NCBI RefSeq assembly: GCF_024448695.1
Contig: NZ_JAMOHY010000001.1
Location: 62,001-126,000, forward strand
DNA length: 64,000 nucleotides
Reading direction: 5' to 3'
From: Stutzerimonas stutzeri
Lineage (GTDB): Bacteria; Pseudomonadota; Gammaproteobacteria; Pseudomonadales; Pseudomonadaceae
A program made the translations under genes and the position numbers. Every line of letters starts with the position of its first letter. The stretch's first letter is position 1. The notes under the pieces are model-generated. The model ran no database searches and had not been told where the DNA came from. It was given only the letters and a program-made list of their open reading frames with translations. Shown piece by piece: positions 49,034 to 58,387 of the stretch.

Positions 49034-49425
49034 ACATTGGCGAGGCGGCACGGCACACCGGCCTGTCGGCAAAAATGATTCGCTACTACGAGTCCATCGG
49101 GCTGATTTCACCTACCGGTCGCAGCGCCAACGGCTACCGCCATTTCGACGAAGAAGACCTGCACCGCCTCGCCTTTATCAGGCGTTCGCGCGATCTGGGC
49201 TTTTCCCTGGAGGAAGTGGGCAGACTGCTGACCCTCTGGCATGACCGCCAACGCGCCAGCGCCGACGTGAAAGCCCTGGCAGGGACGCATATCCAGGCAC
49301 TGAATCGCAAGATCCACGAGCTGGTGAGTCTGCGCGATACGCTGCAGGAGCTGGTCGATACCTGCCACGGCGATGACCGCCCGGACTGCCCCATTCTCAA
49401 GGATCTGGAGTCGGGTGGACGGTAA
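49030..49425 (+). CDS. cueR: Copper-responsive regulator CueR (MerR family)
   Basis: The 131-residue protein has the MerR HTH ([20 protein letters not shown]), a long dimerisation helix and the C-terminal Cu(I)-binding pair in CHGDDRPDC, typical of CueR. It activates copZ and copA through the dyads upstream. It is translationally coupled to copA (4-nt overlap), so activation raises its own level as well, unlike the divergent arrangement in some species. Confidence 0.95.
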   Translation: MNIGEAARHTGLSAKMIRYYESIGLISPTGRSANGYRHFDEEDLHRLAFIRRSRDLGFSLEEVGRLLTLWHDRQRASADVKALAGTHIQALNRKIHELVSLRDTLQELVDTCHGDDRPDCPILKDLESGGR

Positions 49426-49502
49426 GACCTGCAGGCTACAGACCGAGCGTGTGGATCACCGGCTGCCGACCACTGCAGGACGCTCGCTGCCAAAGGCGGT
49501 GT

Positions 49503-49967
49503 TCAAGCCTGTGATTGCAGGTAATTCTGCAGACCGACGCGGTCGATCAGACCGAGCTGCTGTTCCAGCCAGTAGGCATGGTCTTCCTCTGTGTCGTGCA
49601 GTTGCAGGGCGAGGATATCGCGCGTCACATAGTCACTATGCTGTTCGGCCAGGGCGATGCCTTTGGCCAGCGCCTCACGCACCTTGTACTCCAGCGCCAG
49701 ATCGTTGCGCAGCATGTCCGGCACGCTGTGGCCGATGTTGAGCGCATCGGGTGTCATGTCAGGCGTACCTTCGAGAAAGAGGATGCGTTGCAGCAACGCA
49801 TCAGCGTGCTGGGTTTCCTCTTCCATCTCGTGGTTGATGCGCTCGTAGAGCTTGCTGAAGCCCCAATCGGCGTACATCCGCGAGTGCAGGAAATACTGAT
49901 CGCGCGCGGCCAGCTCTCCACGCAGCAGTTCCTTCAGATACTCGATAACCAGGGGCTGACCTTGCAT
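49503..49967 (-). CDS. ftnA: Ferritin FtnA (bacterioferritin-like, haem ligand missing)
   Basis: The 154-residue protein aligns with bacterioferritins: ferroxidase residues Glu18, Glu51 and His54 are present (EETQHAD). The position of the Bfr haem ligand Met52 is Thr here, as in P. aeruginosa FtnA (formerly BfrA), so it should be a non-haem ferritin. It stores iron in a 24-mer shell. AGGAG precedes the ATG. It lies between cueR and the RIO kinase; no bfd (bacterioferritin-associated ferredoxin) gene is adjacent. Confidence 0.94.
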   Translation of the reverse strand: MQGQPLVIEYLKELLRGELAARDQYFLHSRMYADWGFSKLYERINHEMEEETQHADALLQRILFLEGTPDMTPDALNIGHSVPDMLRNDLALEYKVREALAKGIALAEQHSDYVTRDILALQLHDTEEDHAYWLEQQLGLIDRVGLQNYLQSQA

Positions 49968-50176
49968 TGCGACTTTCTCCTGACATTGAAATGCCGGGTA
50001 ATGATACGCCCAATCCGCGCCGAACCAAGCAGCGCGGTGGCGCAGGAAAAGGCTACTGGCCAGTCAAGGACGAACCACCTGGCTGGCACAGGGCTCTACT
50101 GCGTCGAGCAGAGCGATGCCCGGATGGGAAACTGAAACGATACAGGGTCATGAAGCACGAACCCTTTGTCATCGAC

Positions 50177-51067
50177 TCAGTGGCGCATCCACGGCGGCAC
50201 AGGCGGCTCGTCGGAGGGCTCGTCAACGGCATTGCGCAGTGCTTCCTTGCGTGCCTGCTCCGCCAGGGTCGCCTTGATTTCACGCATGACGGCATCCAGA
50301 TCGGCAGCGTCTTCCGGCTCGGCAAACTCCCCGGTCAGTTCGGTTTCCGGCGTCAGCTTGCCTTCCTCATACAGGGCCCACATTTCCTTGGCATAACGGG
50401 TAAACCGAAGCTCGGGCGCGAATTGGCCGAAGTAGGCGGACATATTGCCAACATCACGCTCAAGCATCTCAAGCGCATGATTGTTGCCAGCCGCATCCAC
50501 TGCCTGCGGCAGATCGATGATCACCGGGCCATGTTCGTCGAGCAGCACGTTGAACTCGGAAAGATCGCCATGCACCAGACCGGCGCAGAGCATCTTCACC
50601 ACTTCGCCAATCATGAAGGCATGAAACTCTCGGGCGTCGTCGGGGTGTAGCTCCACGTCGTTGAGGCGCGGAGCCGCGTCTCCGTCGTCGCCGGTGATCA
50701 TTTCCATCAGCAGCACGCCGTCGAGAAAGTCATAAGGCTTGGGCACCCGCACGCCCGCGTCGGCCAGACGAAACAGGGCTGCCACTTCGGCGTTCTGCCA
50801 GTTTTCCTCCTTTTCCTTGCGCCCATGTTTGGAGCCCTTGGCCATGGCCCGGGCATCGCGACTGCTGCGCACCTTGCGCCCTTCCTGATACTTCACCGCC
50901 TGCCGAAAGCTGCGGTTGTTGGCCTCCTTGTAGACCTTGGCGCAACGCAACTCCTCACCGCAGCGCACCACATAGACCGCTGCCTCCTTGCCACTCATAA
51001 GCGGGCGCAGCACTTCATCAATCAGCCCATCCTCGACCAGCGGTTCGAGTCGTTTTGGCGTTTTCAT
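50177..51067 (-). CDS. RIO-family serine protein kinase
   Basis: The 296-residue protein has the RIO kinase fold: GKEAAVYVVR (ATP-binding), the long VKYQEGRKVRSSRDARAM insert, catalytic HGDLSEFNVLL and metal-binding IIDLPQAVD. RIO kinases in bacteria are rare and their substrates are uncertain; archaeal and eukaryotic ones act in ribosome maturation. An acidic tail (about residues 240-290) is extra. A RIO gene close to cueR is, as I recall, also seen in P. aeruginosa. Confidence 0.88.
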   Translation of the reverse strand: MKTPKRLEPLVEDGLIDEVLRPLMSGKEAAVYVVRCGEELRCAKVYKEANNRSFRQAVKYQEGRKVRSSRDARAMAKGSKHGRKEKEENWQNAEVAALFRLADAGVRVPKPYDFLDGVLLMEMITGDDGDAAPRLNDVELHPDDAREFHAFMIGEVVKMLCAGLVHGDLSEFNVLLDEHGPVIIDLPQAVDAAGNNHALEMLERDVGNMSAYFGQFAPELRFTRYAKEMWALYEEGKLTPETELTGEFAEPEDAADLDAVMREIKATLAEQARKEALRNAVDEPSDEPPVPPWMRH

Positions 51068-51223
51068 CAGCGATTTACAGACCCTTCTCGGCTACACAGG
51101 TCTGCAGGTTACGGTAATCACCAGCGAGCTTCCATGCTCACCCGCAAGTTTGCCGCAGCAAGGCGTATTGGCACAGGCGCACGCAAGGCGGACAATCGTC
51201 CCAATCGCCAGCGGAGGCCTGCC

Positions 51224-51793
51224 ATGCTCGACCCAGTTCGTCCTCGCCCAGCCGATGCACGCAAGCGCAAAGGCACACCCGAAGTGCTGCGCTACGCCAT
51301 CAGTCCCTGTCCGCTGGGATTGCTGCTGATTGCAGCCAGCGAGCATGGCCTCTGTGCCCTGCTGTTCGCAAACGATGAACCGGCACTGCTGGAAGAGTTG
51401 CAATCGCGCTTCCCAAGCGCCGTACCGGTTCGCGATCAGGCCGGCCTCGATGACTGGCTACAGGCTGTGCTGGCGCAACTTGAAGACCCCTCTCGCAGCA
51501 CCGACCTGCCACTCGATCTGCGCGGCAGCGCTTTCCAGCAGCGCGTCTGGCAAGCCCTGCAAGCCATTCCACCCGGCCAGACCATGCGCTACGGCGAATT
51601 GGCCGCAAATCTGGGCAGTCACGCCCGAGCCGTGGCTCGCGCCTGCGCAAGCAATCCGCTCGGTCTGCTGGTGCCCTGCCATCGGGTTGTGGGCGCCGAT
51701 CAGGCACTGACCGGCTATCGCTGGGGCGTCGAGCGCAAAGCTGCTTTGCTTGCCGCTGAAAGCAGACAATCGGGAGCCTCACAACGATCCTGA
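51224..51793 (+). CDS. Methylated-DNA-protein cysteine methyltransferase
   Basis: The 189-residue protein has the active-site motif VPCHRVVGADQALTGYRWG and the helix-turn-helix QAIPPGQTMRYGELA of the MGMT/Ogt/Ada-C family. It repairs O6-alkylguanine by irreversible transfer to the Cys. A GGAGG site 6 nt before the ATG decides this start over longer frames. It resembles the C-terminal part of Ada without the Ada N-terminal zinc domain. It precedes tatD by 41 nt. Confidence 0.92.
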   Translation: MLDPVRPRPADARKRKGTPEVLRYAISPCPLGLLLIAASEHGLCALLFANDEPALLEELQSRFPSAVPVRDQAGLDDWLQAVLAQLEDPSRSTDLPLDLRGSAFQQRVWQALQAIPPGQTMRYGELAANLGSHARAVARACASNPLGLLVPCHRVVGADQALTGYRWGVERKAALLAAESRQSGASQRS

Positions 51794-51834
51794 GGTCCGA
51801 TATTCGGCCTGTACCTGATCAAGAGATTTCTGCC

Positions 51835-52617
51835 GTGCCATTGATCGACACCCACACCCATCTCGATTTCGAGGACTTCGCCGACGACCGCGATGCCGTG
51901 CTGGCCCGCTGCGCGGCAGCCGGCGTGGAGAGGATCGTCGTGCTCGGCGTGCATCGGGCGAACTGGGAGCGCGTCTGGCAACTGGCCCTGGACAAGCCGG
52001 CGATTCATGCGGCGCTCGGCCTGCATCCAGTATTCCTGCGGGATCATCAAAACGAGCATATCGCGCAGTTGAGAGACTGGCTGCTGCGACTGCGTGGCGA
52101 GCAAAAACTCTGCGCCATCGGCGAAATCGGCCTGGACTATTACGTCGAGGAACTCGACAGGGAACGACAGCAGCACTTGCTTGAAGCCCAGCTTGAGCTG
52201 GCCAATGAGTTCGCGCTACCGGTACTGCTGCATGTGCGACGTGCCCATGCACCGATGATCGCCACGCTGAAACGCCACAAGCTCAAACGCGCCGGGATCG
52301 TTCACGCCTTCAGTGGCAGCCTGGAAGAAGCACTGGAATACATCAGGCTTGGCTACAAGCTCGGCCTCGGCGGCGCTGGCACCTGGCCACAGGCGCACCG
52401 CATGCATCGCGTGCTTCGACAGTTGCCGCTTGAGAGCATCGTGCTGGAAACCGACGCCCCGGATATTGCGCCGCACAGCCATGCCGGCCAGCGCAACAGC
52501 CCGGAATTTCTTCCGGACATCTGCCGTGAACTGGCGCAGCGCCGGGGCATCAGCCCAGAGGAGTTGGCTGCGGCCAGCCACCACAATAGCTGCGAGCTGT
52601 TTCGCTGGGCCTCGTAG
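51835..52617 (+). CDS. TatD family DNase
   Basis: The 260-residue metal-dependent hydrolase starts with a GTG; the metal ligands are visible in DTHTHLDF, GEIGLDYYV, LHVRRAH, HAFSGS and ETDAPD. TatD-family enzymes are 3'-5' exonucleases implicated in repair and DNA turnover. It is followed by a terminator hairpin and the convergent chemoreceptor gene. Confidence 0.9.
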   Translation: MPLIDTHTHLDFEDFADDRDAVLARCAAAGVERIVVLGVHRANWERVWQLALDKPAIHAALGLHPVFLRDHQNEHIAQLRDWLLRLRGEQKLCAIGEIGLDYYVEELDRERQQHLLEAQLELANEFALPVLLHVRRAHAPMIATLKRHKLKRAGIVHAFSGSLEEALEYIRLGYKLGLGGAGTWPQAHRMHRVLRQLPLESIVLETDAPDIAPHSHAGQRNSPEFLPDICRELAQRRGISPEELAAASHHNSCELFRWAS

Positions 52618-52637
52618 AGCCGAACCTGTTCGGCTTT
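52618..52637 (+). terminator. Terminator after tatD-family gene
   Basis: The stem AGCCGAA / TTCGGCT with a 4-nt loop (CCTG) followed by TT begins immediately after the stop codon. It is a plausible short intrinsic terminator. Confidence 0.65.
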
Positions 52638-52677
52638 AACAGTTTGCGGTCGAGCGAATTCAGCCCTGCAACCAGCG

Positions 52678-54708
52678 TTAAACCTTGAATGCAGCAATCA
52701 AACGTTGCAAACGCCCCACCAACTCGCTCAGTTCGCGGCTGGCCTGCTCAGTCTGCCCGGCACCTTCGGCAGTACGCTGCCCGGCCTCGTTGATGGCTAC
52801 GATGTTGCGATCAATATCCTGAGCTACCGCAGTCTGCTGCTCGGCGGCAGCAGCGATCTGCTGGTTCTGATCGACGATCACGCCCACCGCGCCAAGAATA
52901 TGCTCCAGCGCCTGACGGACCTGTGCCGACTGCTGGACCGTTTCGTCGGCCATTGCGTGGCTGGCACCCATGGTCTTCACCGCAGCACCCACACCGCCCT
53001 GCAGGCGGTCGATCATCTGCTCGATCTCCTCGGTAGACTGCTGGGTGCGCCGGGCCAGATTGCGCACTTCATCGGCGACCACCGCAAAGCCGCGCCCCTG
53101 CTCACCGGCGCGCGCGGCCTCGATGGCGGCATTGAGGGCCAGCAGGTTGGTCTGCTCAGCGACGCCCTTGATCACATCCAGCACCTGGCTGATGGCCTTG
53201 CTGTCACCGGCCAGCCGATTGATCACCTCTACCGACTCCGCGATTTCCGCCGCCAGCCGCTCAATGCCATGTACCTGGGCTTCGACCAGACCGCGACCAC
53301 TGAGGGTTTGCTGGTTGACGTCATGCGCGCGGCCCACTGCAGACTCGGCACTGCTGGCCACTTCCTGGGCCGTTGCCGACATCTGATTCATGGCGGTGGC
53401 GACTTGCTCGATCTGGCCGCGTTGCCCGGATACCGTCTGGTTGCTCTGCCCTGAAACCATTTCAACCTGCACAGCCTGGCGCTCCACCTCGGCCACCGTC
53501 TGGCCGACCCGCTCGATCAACTCGCGAATTCTGGCCACCGTCTCGTTGAACACCTGCCCCAGTTCGCCCAGCTCGTCACGGCTGCGCACCTCGCAGCGCG
53601 CCGTCATGTCGCCAGCGGCTACGCGATTCATGGTGGCGCCAAGGCTGCGCAGCGAGGCGCGTGTAGAGATATAGAAGGCGCTGTAGAGGTAGACAACCAG
53701 CATAAACACCACAGCCAGAGCTACCAACAGACCAGTCATCAGCAGGCGCTTCTGCTCCAGGCGCGCGCCCAGATCGGTATCCAGGAAGACCAGGATTGCA
53801 TCGTTGAGCGCGTAGGTCTTCGCCATTTCACGGCTGATCAGGTCATAGAACGCATGCCACGGCTGATCCAGCGTCTCGGCCATGATCACCTGATCCTGGA
53901 AAATATCGCTACTGATCTGCAGCGATTCACGGCTCGCCCGGGTGAAGCTTTCCAGCTGCCGTGACGCGGCAGCACTGCCGGCGAGCACATCCTGCAACTG
54001 GGCAGCGTACTGGTTCTGCTGCTTTTCCAGCTCGAGCACCAGCGCATCCAGCTTGTTGCTGGCGTCGGAATTGAGATAGCCCTGACCAAAGGTGTAGGCC
54101 CCAACGGCGCGCCCCTCGCCAAGCATGCCGGTGATGGATGGGGTCACCGAGGTCAGTAGCTCTGCCAGCATGCGCACATCCCGCTGACTGTCCTGGCTGA
54201 GCCCGGACTGACTGGCAATCAGCTTGATCATCACCTGAGTTTCACCCAGCAAGGCCCGCGCCATGGCCACCTTGGCCTGCAGGGACTGCTGCGCCTGAGC
54301 CTCACGCAAGGCCGCAGCGAGGGCGTCGCGCCGCCTGTTGAATTCCTCGATCTGCTCGGCATCATCGCTGGCCAGGGCCAGGTTTTGCATGCGCCCGGTG
54401 AGTTCGTCCTCGGCATCAGCCAACCGGGTCACCAGGCCCTGCTCGCCGCCCGCCTGCCCGATGATGCTTTCAATCTCAACGAGGTCTTTCCATTCCTCCA
54501 CCTGCCGGCGCAACTGCAAGGCACTGCTCAACAGCTCCAGGCTCTGCAGCTCATTGCGGGTTCCAACAAACTCCCGGTACGACTCACGCACCAGCGCGAA
54601 ATTGGTCAGCAACATGGGCGCGAAGAAAAGCACACTGATCAGGCTGAATTTCATGGCGAAACTCAGGCGATTCATCAATGCGACGGCAGGACTCAACAGG
54701 CTGTTCAA
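52678..54708 (-). CDS. Methyl-accepting chemotaxis protein
   Basis: The 676-residue receptor has an N-terminal helix (about residues 18-38), a long, mostly helical periplasmic ligand domain (to about residue 325), a second helix ([21 protein letters not shown]), HAMP and a cytoplasmic methylation/signalling region with [20 protein letters not shown], the MCP hairpin tip. The size and helical ligand domain are consistent with an HBM-type or related helical sensor, which is inference. It lies near ampE/ampD as, as I recall, in PAO1; no che genes are adjacent. Confidence 0.93.
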   Translation of the reverse strand: MNSLLSPAVALMNRLSFAMKFSLISVLFFAPMLLTNFALVRESYREFVGTRNELQSLELLSSALQLRRQVEEWKDLVEIESIIGQAGGEQGLVTRLADAEDELTGRMQNLALASDDAEQIEEFNRRRDALAAALREAQAQQSLQAKVAMARALLGETQVMIKLIASQSGLSQDSQRDVRMLAELLTSVTPSITGMLGEGRAVGAYTFGQGYLNSDASNKLDALVLELEKQQNQYAAQLQDVLAGSAAASRQLESFTRASRESLQISSDIFQDQVIMAETLDQPWHAFYDLISREMAKTYALNDAILVFLDTDLGARLEQKRLLMTGLLVALAVVFMLVVYLYSAFYISTRASLRSLGATMNRVAAGDMTARCEVRSRDELGELGQVFNETVARIRELIERVGQTVAEVERQAVQVEMVSGQSNQTVSGQRGQIEQVATAMNQMSATAQEVASSAESAVGRAHDVNQQTLSGRGLVEAQVHGIERLAAEIAESVEVINRLAGDSKAISQVLDVIKGVAEQTNLLALNAAIEAARAGEQGRGFAVVADEVRNLARRTQQSTEEIEQMIDRLQGGVGAAVKTMGASHAMADETVQQSAQVRQALEHILGAVGVIVDQNQQIAAAAEQQTAVAQDIDRNIVAINEAGQRTAEGAGQTEQASRELSELVGRLQRLIAAFKV

Positions 54709-54940
54709 AAGACGTCTCCCAACTTTTTGTTGTTGTGCTTGCAGCGTTCGATGGCTGCAGCAGGGCTCGTCAGAGAGGTAGCACAGGAACTTATACGGGA
54801 TATCACCTGTCGGCTTTGTAAATTAACGTAATGGCACAGTGCCTGAGATGCATTTGCAAGCAACACGCCTGTTCGATTAGCCAAAGGCGTGATTCGATAA
54901 TCCGAGTCGCAATCCAGGGATTGGCGACTTCTGCAGAAAA

Positions 54941-55777
54941 CTAGCCGGATATGGTCCAGAGCGCGATCAGCGCATACCAGAGCATGCGCGTACGCGTCAG
55001 CAGCGCAGTGAGATTGTCGAGCCGGACGAGCCCTGCCTCGCCCTCCACAGAGTCATCCAGTTCAGCAGCAGCCGGACCGACATTGGCCAGCAGTTGCCGG
55101 GCCGAAATGTCCCAATTCAGCAACTCGTGCAACAGGGAACGATTGACGGCAACAAAATTGCCGACCAGGCCGAAGCTGAGCAGCAGCACACGCACCGCTG
55201 GCCAATCGAAAGCGTGCAGCAGTTGACCCGCGCGCTCGCGCATGGCGTCGGTACTTGCATGCTCGCAGGTCAAGACCAGCAATCGATAGGCCAGCGCCGC
55301 CATCGGCCCCAACAGCAAATACCAGAAAATCACCGCAAAGAATCCCTGATGACTGCCCCAGAGCAGCCGCGTCTCCACGGCCCGCAACAGCCCTGGCGCA
55401 TCCTCCGCGGTCAGGCCCAGGTCACGCTCGGCAACCAGTGCCGCAGCCTCATCATCACCACGTCGCCAGGCATCGCGGAACGGCCCCAATTCACGCTTGG
55501 TATGTCCGCGCCCAAGACTGTAAAGCAGCACCAGCAGGTGCAACGGCAGGCTGAGCCAGCCATAGGCCAGCGGCTCCAGCGCCATCAACAGCAGCCCGAG
55601 CAACAGCACCGGCAGCAACACCACCAGCAATAGACTCAGCCAGGGCATCGTCGCCAGCCTGGAACCCGCTTCGATACGCCGCAGCAGACGTAGCCAGGGC
55701 TCATCCTGCTGTACATTTTGTCGCCAATCGGTGAGCTTTTCGATCAGCAATACCAGCAAAACCACGAGAAAGATCAT
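54941..55777 (-). CDS. ampE: AmpE inner-membrane protein
   Basis: The 278-residue protein has four membrane helices and matches the AmpE family by its start (MIFLVVLLVLLIEKLTDW), the QGFFAVIFWYLLLGPMAALA region and its position beside ampD. AmpE is an accessory sensor-like membrane protein of the ampDE locus, implicated with AmpG/AmpR in beta-lactamase control. It starts 27 bp beyond the ampD stop, the typical ampDE operon. Confidence 0.9.
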   Translation of the reverse strand: MIFLVVLLVLLIEKLTDWRQNVQQDEPWLRLLRRIEAGSRLATMPWLSLLLVVLLPVLLLGLLLMALEPLAYGWLSLPLHLLVLLYSLGRGHTKRELGPFRDAWRRGDDEAAALVAERDLGLTAEDAPGLLRAVETRLLWGSHQGFFAVIFWYLLLGPMAALAYRLLVLTCEHASTDAMRERAGQLLHAFDWPAVRVLLLSFGLVGNFVAVNRSLLHELLNWDISARQLLANVGPAAAELDDSVEGEAGLVRLDNLTALLTRTRMLWYALIALWTISG

Positions 55778-55803
55778 GTTTCAGGTCCTTGGGCGGGACG
55801 AAT

Positions 55804-56355
55804 TCAGGCGATGATCGCAGCCGCGCGCAGACGCGACCAGTCGAATTTCGGTCCCGGATCGGTCTTGCGGCCCGGTGCGATGTCGCTGTGGCCGCAGATC
55901 CGCTCGGGTGTAATGGCCGGATAGGCCTGGCGCAGTATGCCGCACAGACGGATCAGACTGTCGTACTGCGCCTCGCAGAATGGCTGATCATCGGTCCCCT
56001 CCAGCTCGATGCCGAGTGAAAAGTCGTTGCAGTTCTCACGCTCGCCAAAGCGCGAAACACCCGCATGCCAGGCGCGGTCGAGACAGGAGACGAACTGGGT
56101 GACAACGCCATCACGCTCGATCAGGAAGTGTGCTGATACCTGCAGGGCGGCAATTTCCTCGAAGAATGGATGCTCATCGCATGGCAGGCAATTCTGAAAG
56201 AACTGTTGCACCTTGCCCGTGCCGAAACAACCCGGCGGCAGGCTGATGTTGTGGATGACCAGCAGCGAGATCTCACCCCTCGGCCGCTGATTGAAATTGG
56301 GTGAAGGGCAATGACGAACACCTCGACACCAGCCTGTCGCGTGGTCCAGCTGCAT
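55804..56355 (-). CDS. ampD: N-acetyl-anhydromuramyl-L-alanine amidase AmpD
   Basis: The 183-residue zinc amidase cleaves the peptide from anhydro-MurNAc in cytosolic murein recycling. Zinc ligands are His35-type in LLVIHNISLPPG, His154-type in GHSDIAPGRKTDPGPKF and the terminal Asp of that motif; the catalytic Lys/Glu are also in that stretch. Loss of AmpD raises AmpC via AmpR. No signal peptide is seen, as expected for the cytosolic enzyme. Confidence 0.95.
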   Translation of the reverse strand: MQLDHATGWCRGVRHCPSPNFNQRPRGEISLLVIHNISLPPGCFGTGKVQQFFQNCLPCDEHPFFEEIAALQVSAHFLIERDGVVTQFVSCLDRAWHAGVSRFGERENCNDFSLGIELEGTDDQPFCEAQYDSLIRLCGILRQAYPAITPERICGHSDIAPGRKTDPGPKFDWSRLRAAAIIA

Positions 56356-56462
56356 TGCGGCAAATCCTGGCTATTGCGGCCCTGCAGGCTAGCGCCTGCA
56401 AGCGGCAAGCGGCAAGCGCGGCCTGTGCCACCTCGCTCGCCGGGTCGGTAACACCTGACCGA

Positions 56463-57167
56463 TCACCCGCTGCGCTTTTCATCACGGCGCGAGGCCAGAC
56501 GATCAGCCAGACGAGTCGGTTCCGGCAGGCGGTAACGAGTGACATAGCGCATCACCAACTGCGGTGCGGTCGCCAGGCTGACCCGGTTGCCTGGCGAGAT
56601 AATTAATGGGCGCACCTTGTCCTTGCTGCGCAACACCGTGCCGATGAGTTTGCCGTTGCGATCCAGCAGATCGACCTGATCACCGCGAAGCTCTCCGAGC
56701 GGCTGGTGCTGGCCGGTCAGTATCTTCTTCGCAACGCCGATGGTCGGCAAACCGGTGATGACACCCAGGTGAGCAGCAATACCCAGCCCGCGAGGATGGG
56801 CGACTCCATGGCCGTCGCAAAGAATCAGATCAGGTGCCCGTCCGAGCGCGTCGAGTGCCTGCAACACCGCCGGCAACTCCCGAAAGGAAAGCAGACCGGG
56901 GATATAGGGCATGTTGGTGGGAATCCTCGCCAGCGTCTGCGTCACGGGTTCAAGGGTTTCGGCATCAAGCAGCACCACGGCGGCACGGGTAATGGCGCCG
57001 CCCTCCTCAAAACCGACGTCAACGCCGGCAATCAGCCGCAACGAGCCAAAGTCGTCCGCCAGCAACACCCGGCTGGCCAGTTTTTTCTGCATCTCCCGCG
57101 CAGCTGTGACGCTGCCATCCCAGCCCGAAAAGGCGTCGGCGTAGGCGTGTGGCACTGTTGAAGTCAT
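56463..57167 (-). CDS. nfi: Endonuclease V
   Basis: The 234-residue enzyme nicks DNA next to deoxyinosine in deamination repair. Signature stretches are LIAGVDVGFE, ITGLPTIGVAKKIL, LILCDGHGVAHPRGLGIAAH and YVTRYRLPEPTRLAD. The ATG at MTSTVPHAYAD has GGAGG just upstream, better than a start nine codons earlier. It is divergent from the GlxA-type regulator. Confidence 0.93.
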   Translation of the reverse strand: MTSTVPHAYADAFSGWDGSVTAAREMQKKLASRVLLADDFGSLRLIAGVDVGFEEGGAITRAAVVLLDAETLEPVTQTLARIPTNMPYIPGLLSFRELPAVLQALDALGRAPDLILCDGHGVAHPRGLGIAAHLGVITGLPTIGVAKKILTGQHQPLGELRGDQVDLLDRNGKLIGTVLRSKDKVRPLIISPGNRVSLATAPQLVMRYVTRYRLPEPTRLADRLASRRDEKRSG

Positions 57168-57306
57168 AGGCAATCCTCCGTTACGGATGGACAACGACAG
57201 GGACGATTTTCACCGTTGCAGATGAATTGTGACTGGACACTCTGCTAAAAAAATAAGACGCTCCCGCCTAAAGACGGCAGATATACCCTGCCATTCAATA
57301 AAAATA

Positions 57307-58320
57307 ATGACCTGCAGACCTAAAACCATGCTCAACGCACACGCATTGAAACGCGTCAGCATCCTGGCCACCGAAGGCGTCTTCGCCTCCACCCTGATGC
57401 AGGCCAAGGATTTTTTCCACATGGCCAGCCTGCGCTACGGCAAACAGCTGGGTCTGGGCCTGACGCCTGCCCTGGAAACCTGGGTGGTCAGCCCTGACGG
57501 CAATCCGGTCACGACATTCAATGGCACCCGCATTGCAGTCGATGGCGCGCTGGAGGCGACCGATGCGGTCATTCTGCCGGCGTTCTGGGGTGATTTCGAC
57601 ACGCTATGCCAGCAGTATCCCCAGGTCATTCCATGGCTACAGGAACGCCACACCGCCGGCAGTGCCATCTGCGGGGAAGCCAGTGGAGTGTTCTGGATGG
57701 CTGCGGCAGGTCTGCTCGATGAGCGCGAAGCCACGACCCACTGGCGCTTCGCCAACGAGTTTGCCGAACGTTTCCCGCGCGTACTGCTCACCCTGGAAAA
57801 ACACCTGACCGACAGTGACAACCTGTACTGCGCCGGCGGAACCACCTCGTCTTGCGATCTTTACATGCATCTGGTCGAAGGTTTCTGCGGCCCCAGCGTC
57901 GCCCAAGGCATGGCGCGCGACATTCTCTTCGAGGTGCAGCGCAACTACAGCCCGGGACGCATCGGCTTTGGTGGCCAGAAGCTGCACCTGGATACACGTG
58001 TGCTGCAGATTCAGGAATGGCTGGAAGAACATTTCGCGGAGAAATTCCGCTTCGAAGACGTGGCCCGTGAGCACGGCATGAGCATCCGCAACTTCATGCG
58101 TCGCTTCCAGAGCGCCACCGGTGACAAACCGCTGCATTACCTGCAGCGGCTGCGTATCGAGACGGCCAAGAGTCTGCTCTCGACCACGCGCAAGAGCATC
58201 AAGACCATCAGCTATGAAGTCGGCTACGACGATGCCAGCTTCTTCGCCCGCCTGTTTCGCCATCACACCGAACTGTCACCGAACCAGTATCGGCAGCACT
58301 ACAGGCACAAAAGCGGCTGA
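57307..58320 (+). CDS. GlxA-type AraC-family transcriptional regulator
   Basis: The 337-residue regulator has an N-terminal DJ-1/PfpI-like domain (about residues 10-180) with the nucleophile-elbow-like AICGEASGVFWMAAAGLL, and a C-terminal AraC HTH pair (KFRFEDVAREHGMSIRNFMR and SISYEVGYDDASFFARLFR-type helices). GlxA regulators in Pseudomonas control choline, carnitine or glycine-betaine and amino-acid catabolism (CdhR, GbdR, ArgR). No catabolic target is adjacent. The start is uncertain: ATG at 57307 or 57328, neither with a strong ribosome site. Confidence 0.88.
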   Translation: MTCRPKTMLNAHALKRVSILATEGVFASTLMQAKDFFHMASLRYGKQLGLGLTPALETWVVSPDGNPVTTFNGTRIAVDGALEATDAVILPAFWGDFDTLCQQYPQVIPWLQERHTAGSAICGEASGVFWMAAAGLLDEREATTHWRFANEFAERFPRVLLTLEKHLTDSDNLYCAGGTTSSCDLYMHLVEGFCGPSVAQGMARDILFEVQRNYSPGRIGFGGQKLHLDTRVLQIQEWLEEHFAEKFRFEDVAREHGMSIRNFMRRFQSATGDKPLHYLQRLRIETAKSLLSTTRKSIKTISYEVGYDDASFFARLFRHHTELSPNQYRQHYRHKSG

Positions 58321-58387
58321 AGCTGGAGTGTTCACAGGAAGCACGCCAGACGTGCGAAATGCCAACACCGTCCGGCGGGTTGCCGCC

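Noticed and set aside
50825-51223. N-terminal extension of the methyltransferase frame
   Set aside because: It overlaps the 5' part of the divergent RIO kinase gene; the internal ATG with GGAGG gives the family length.
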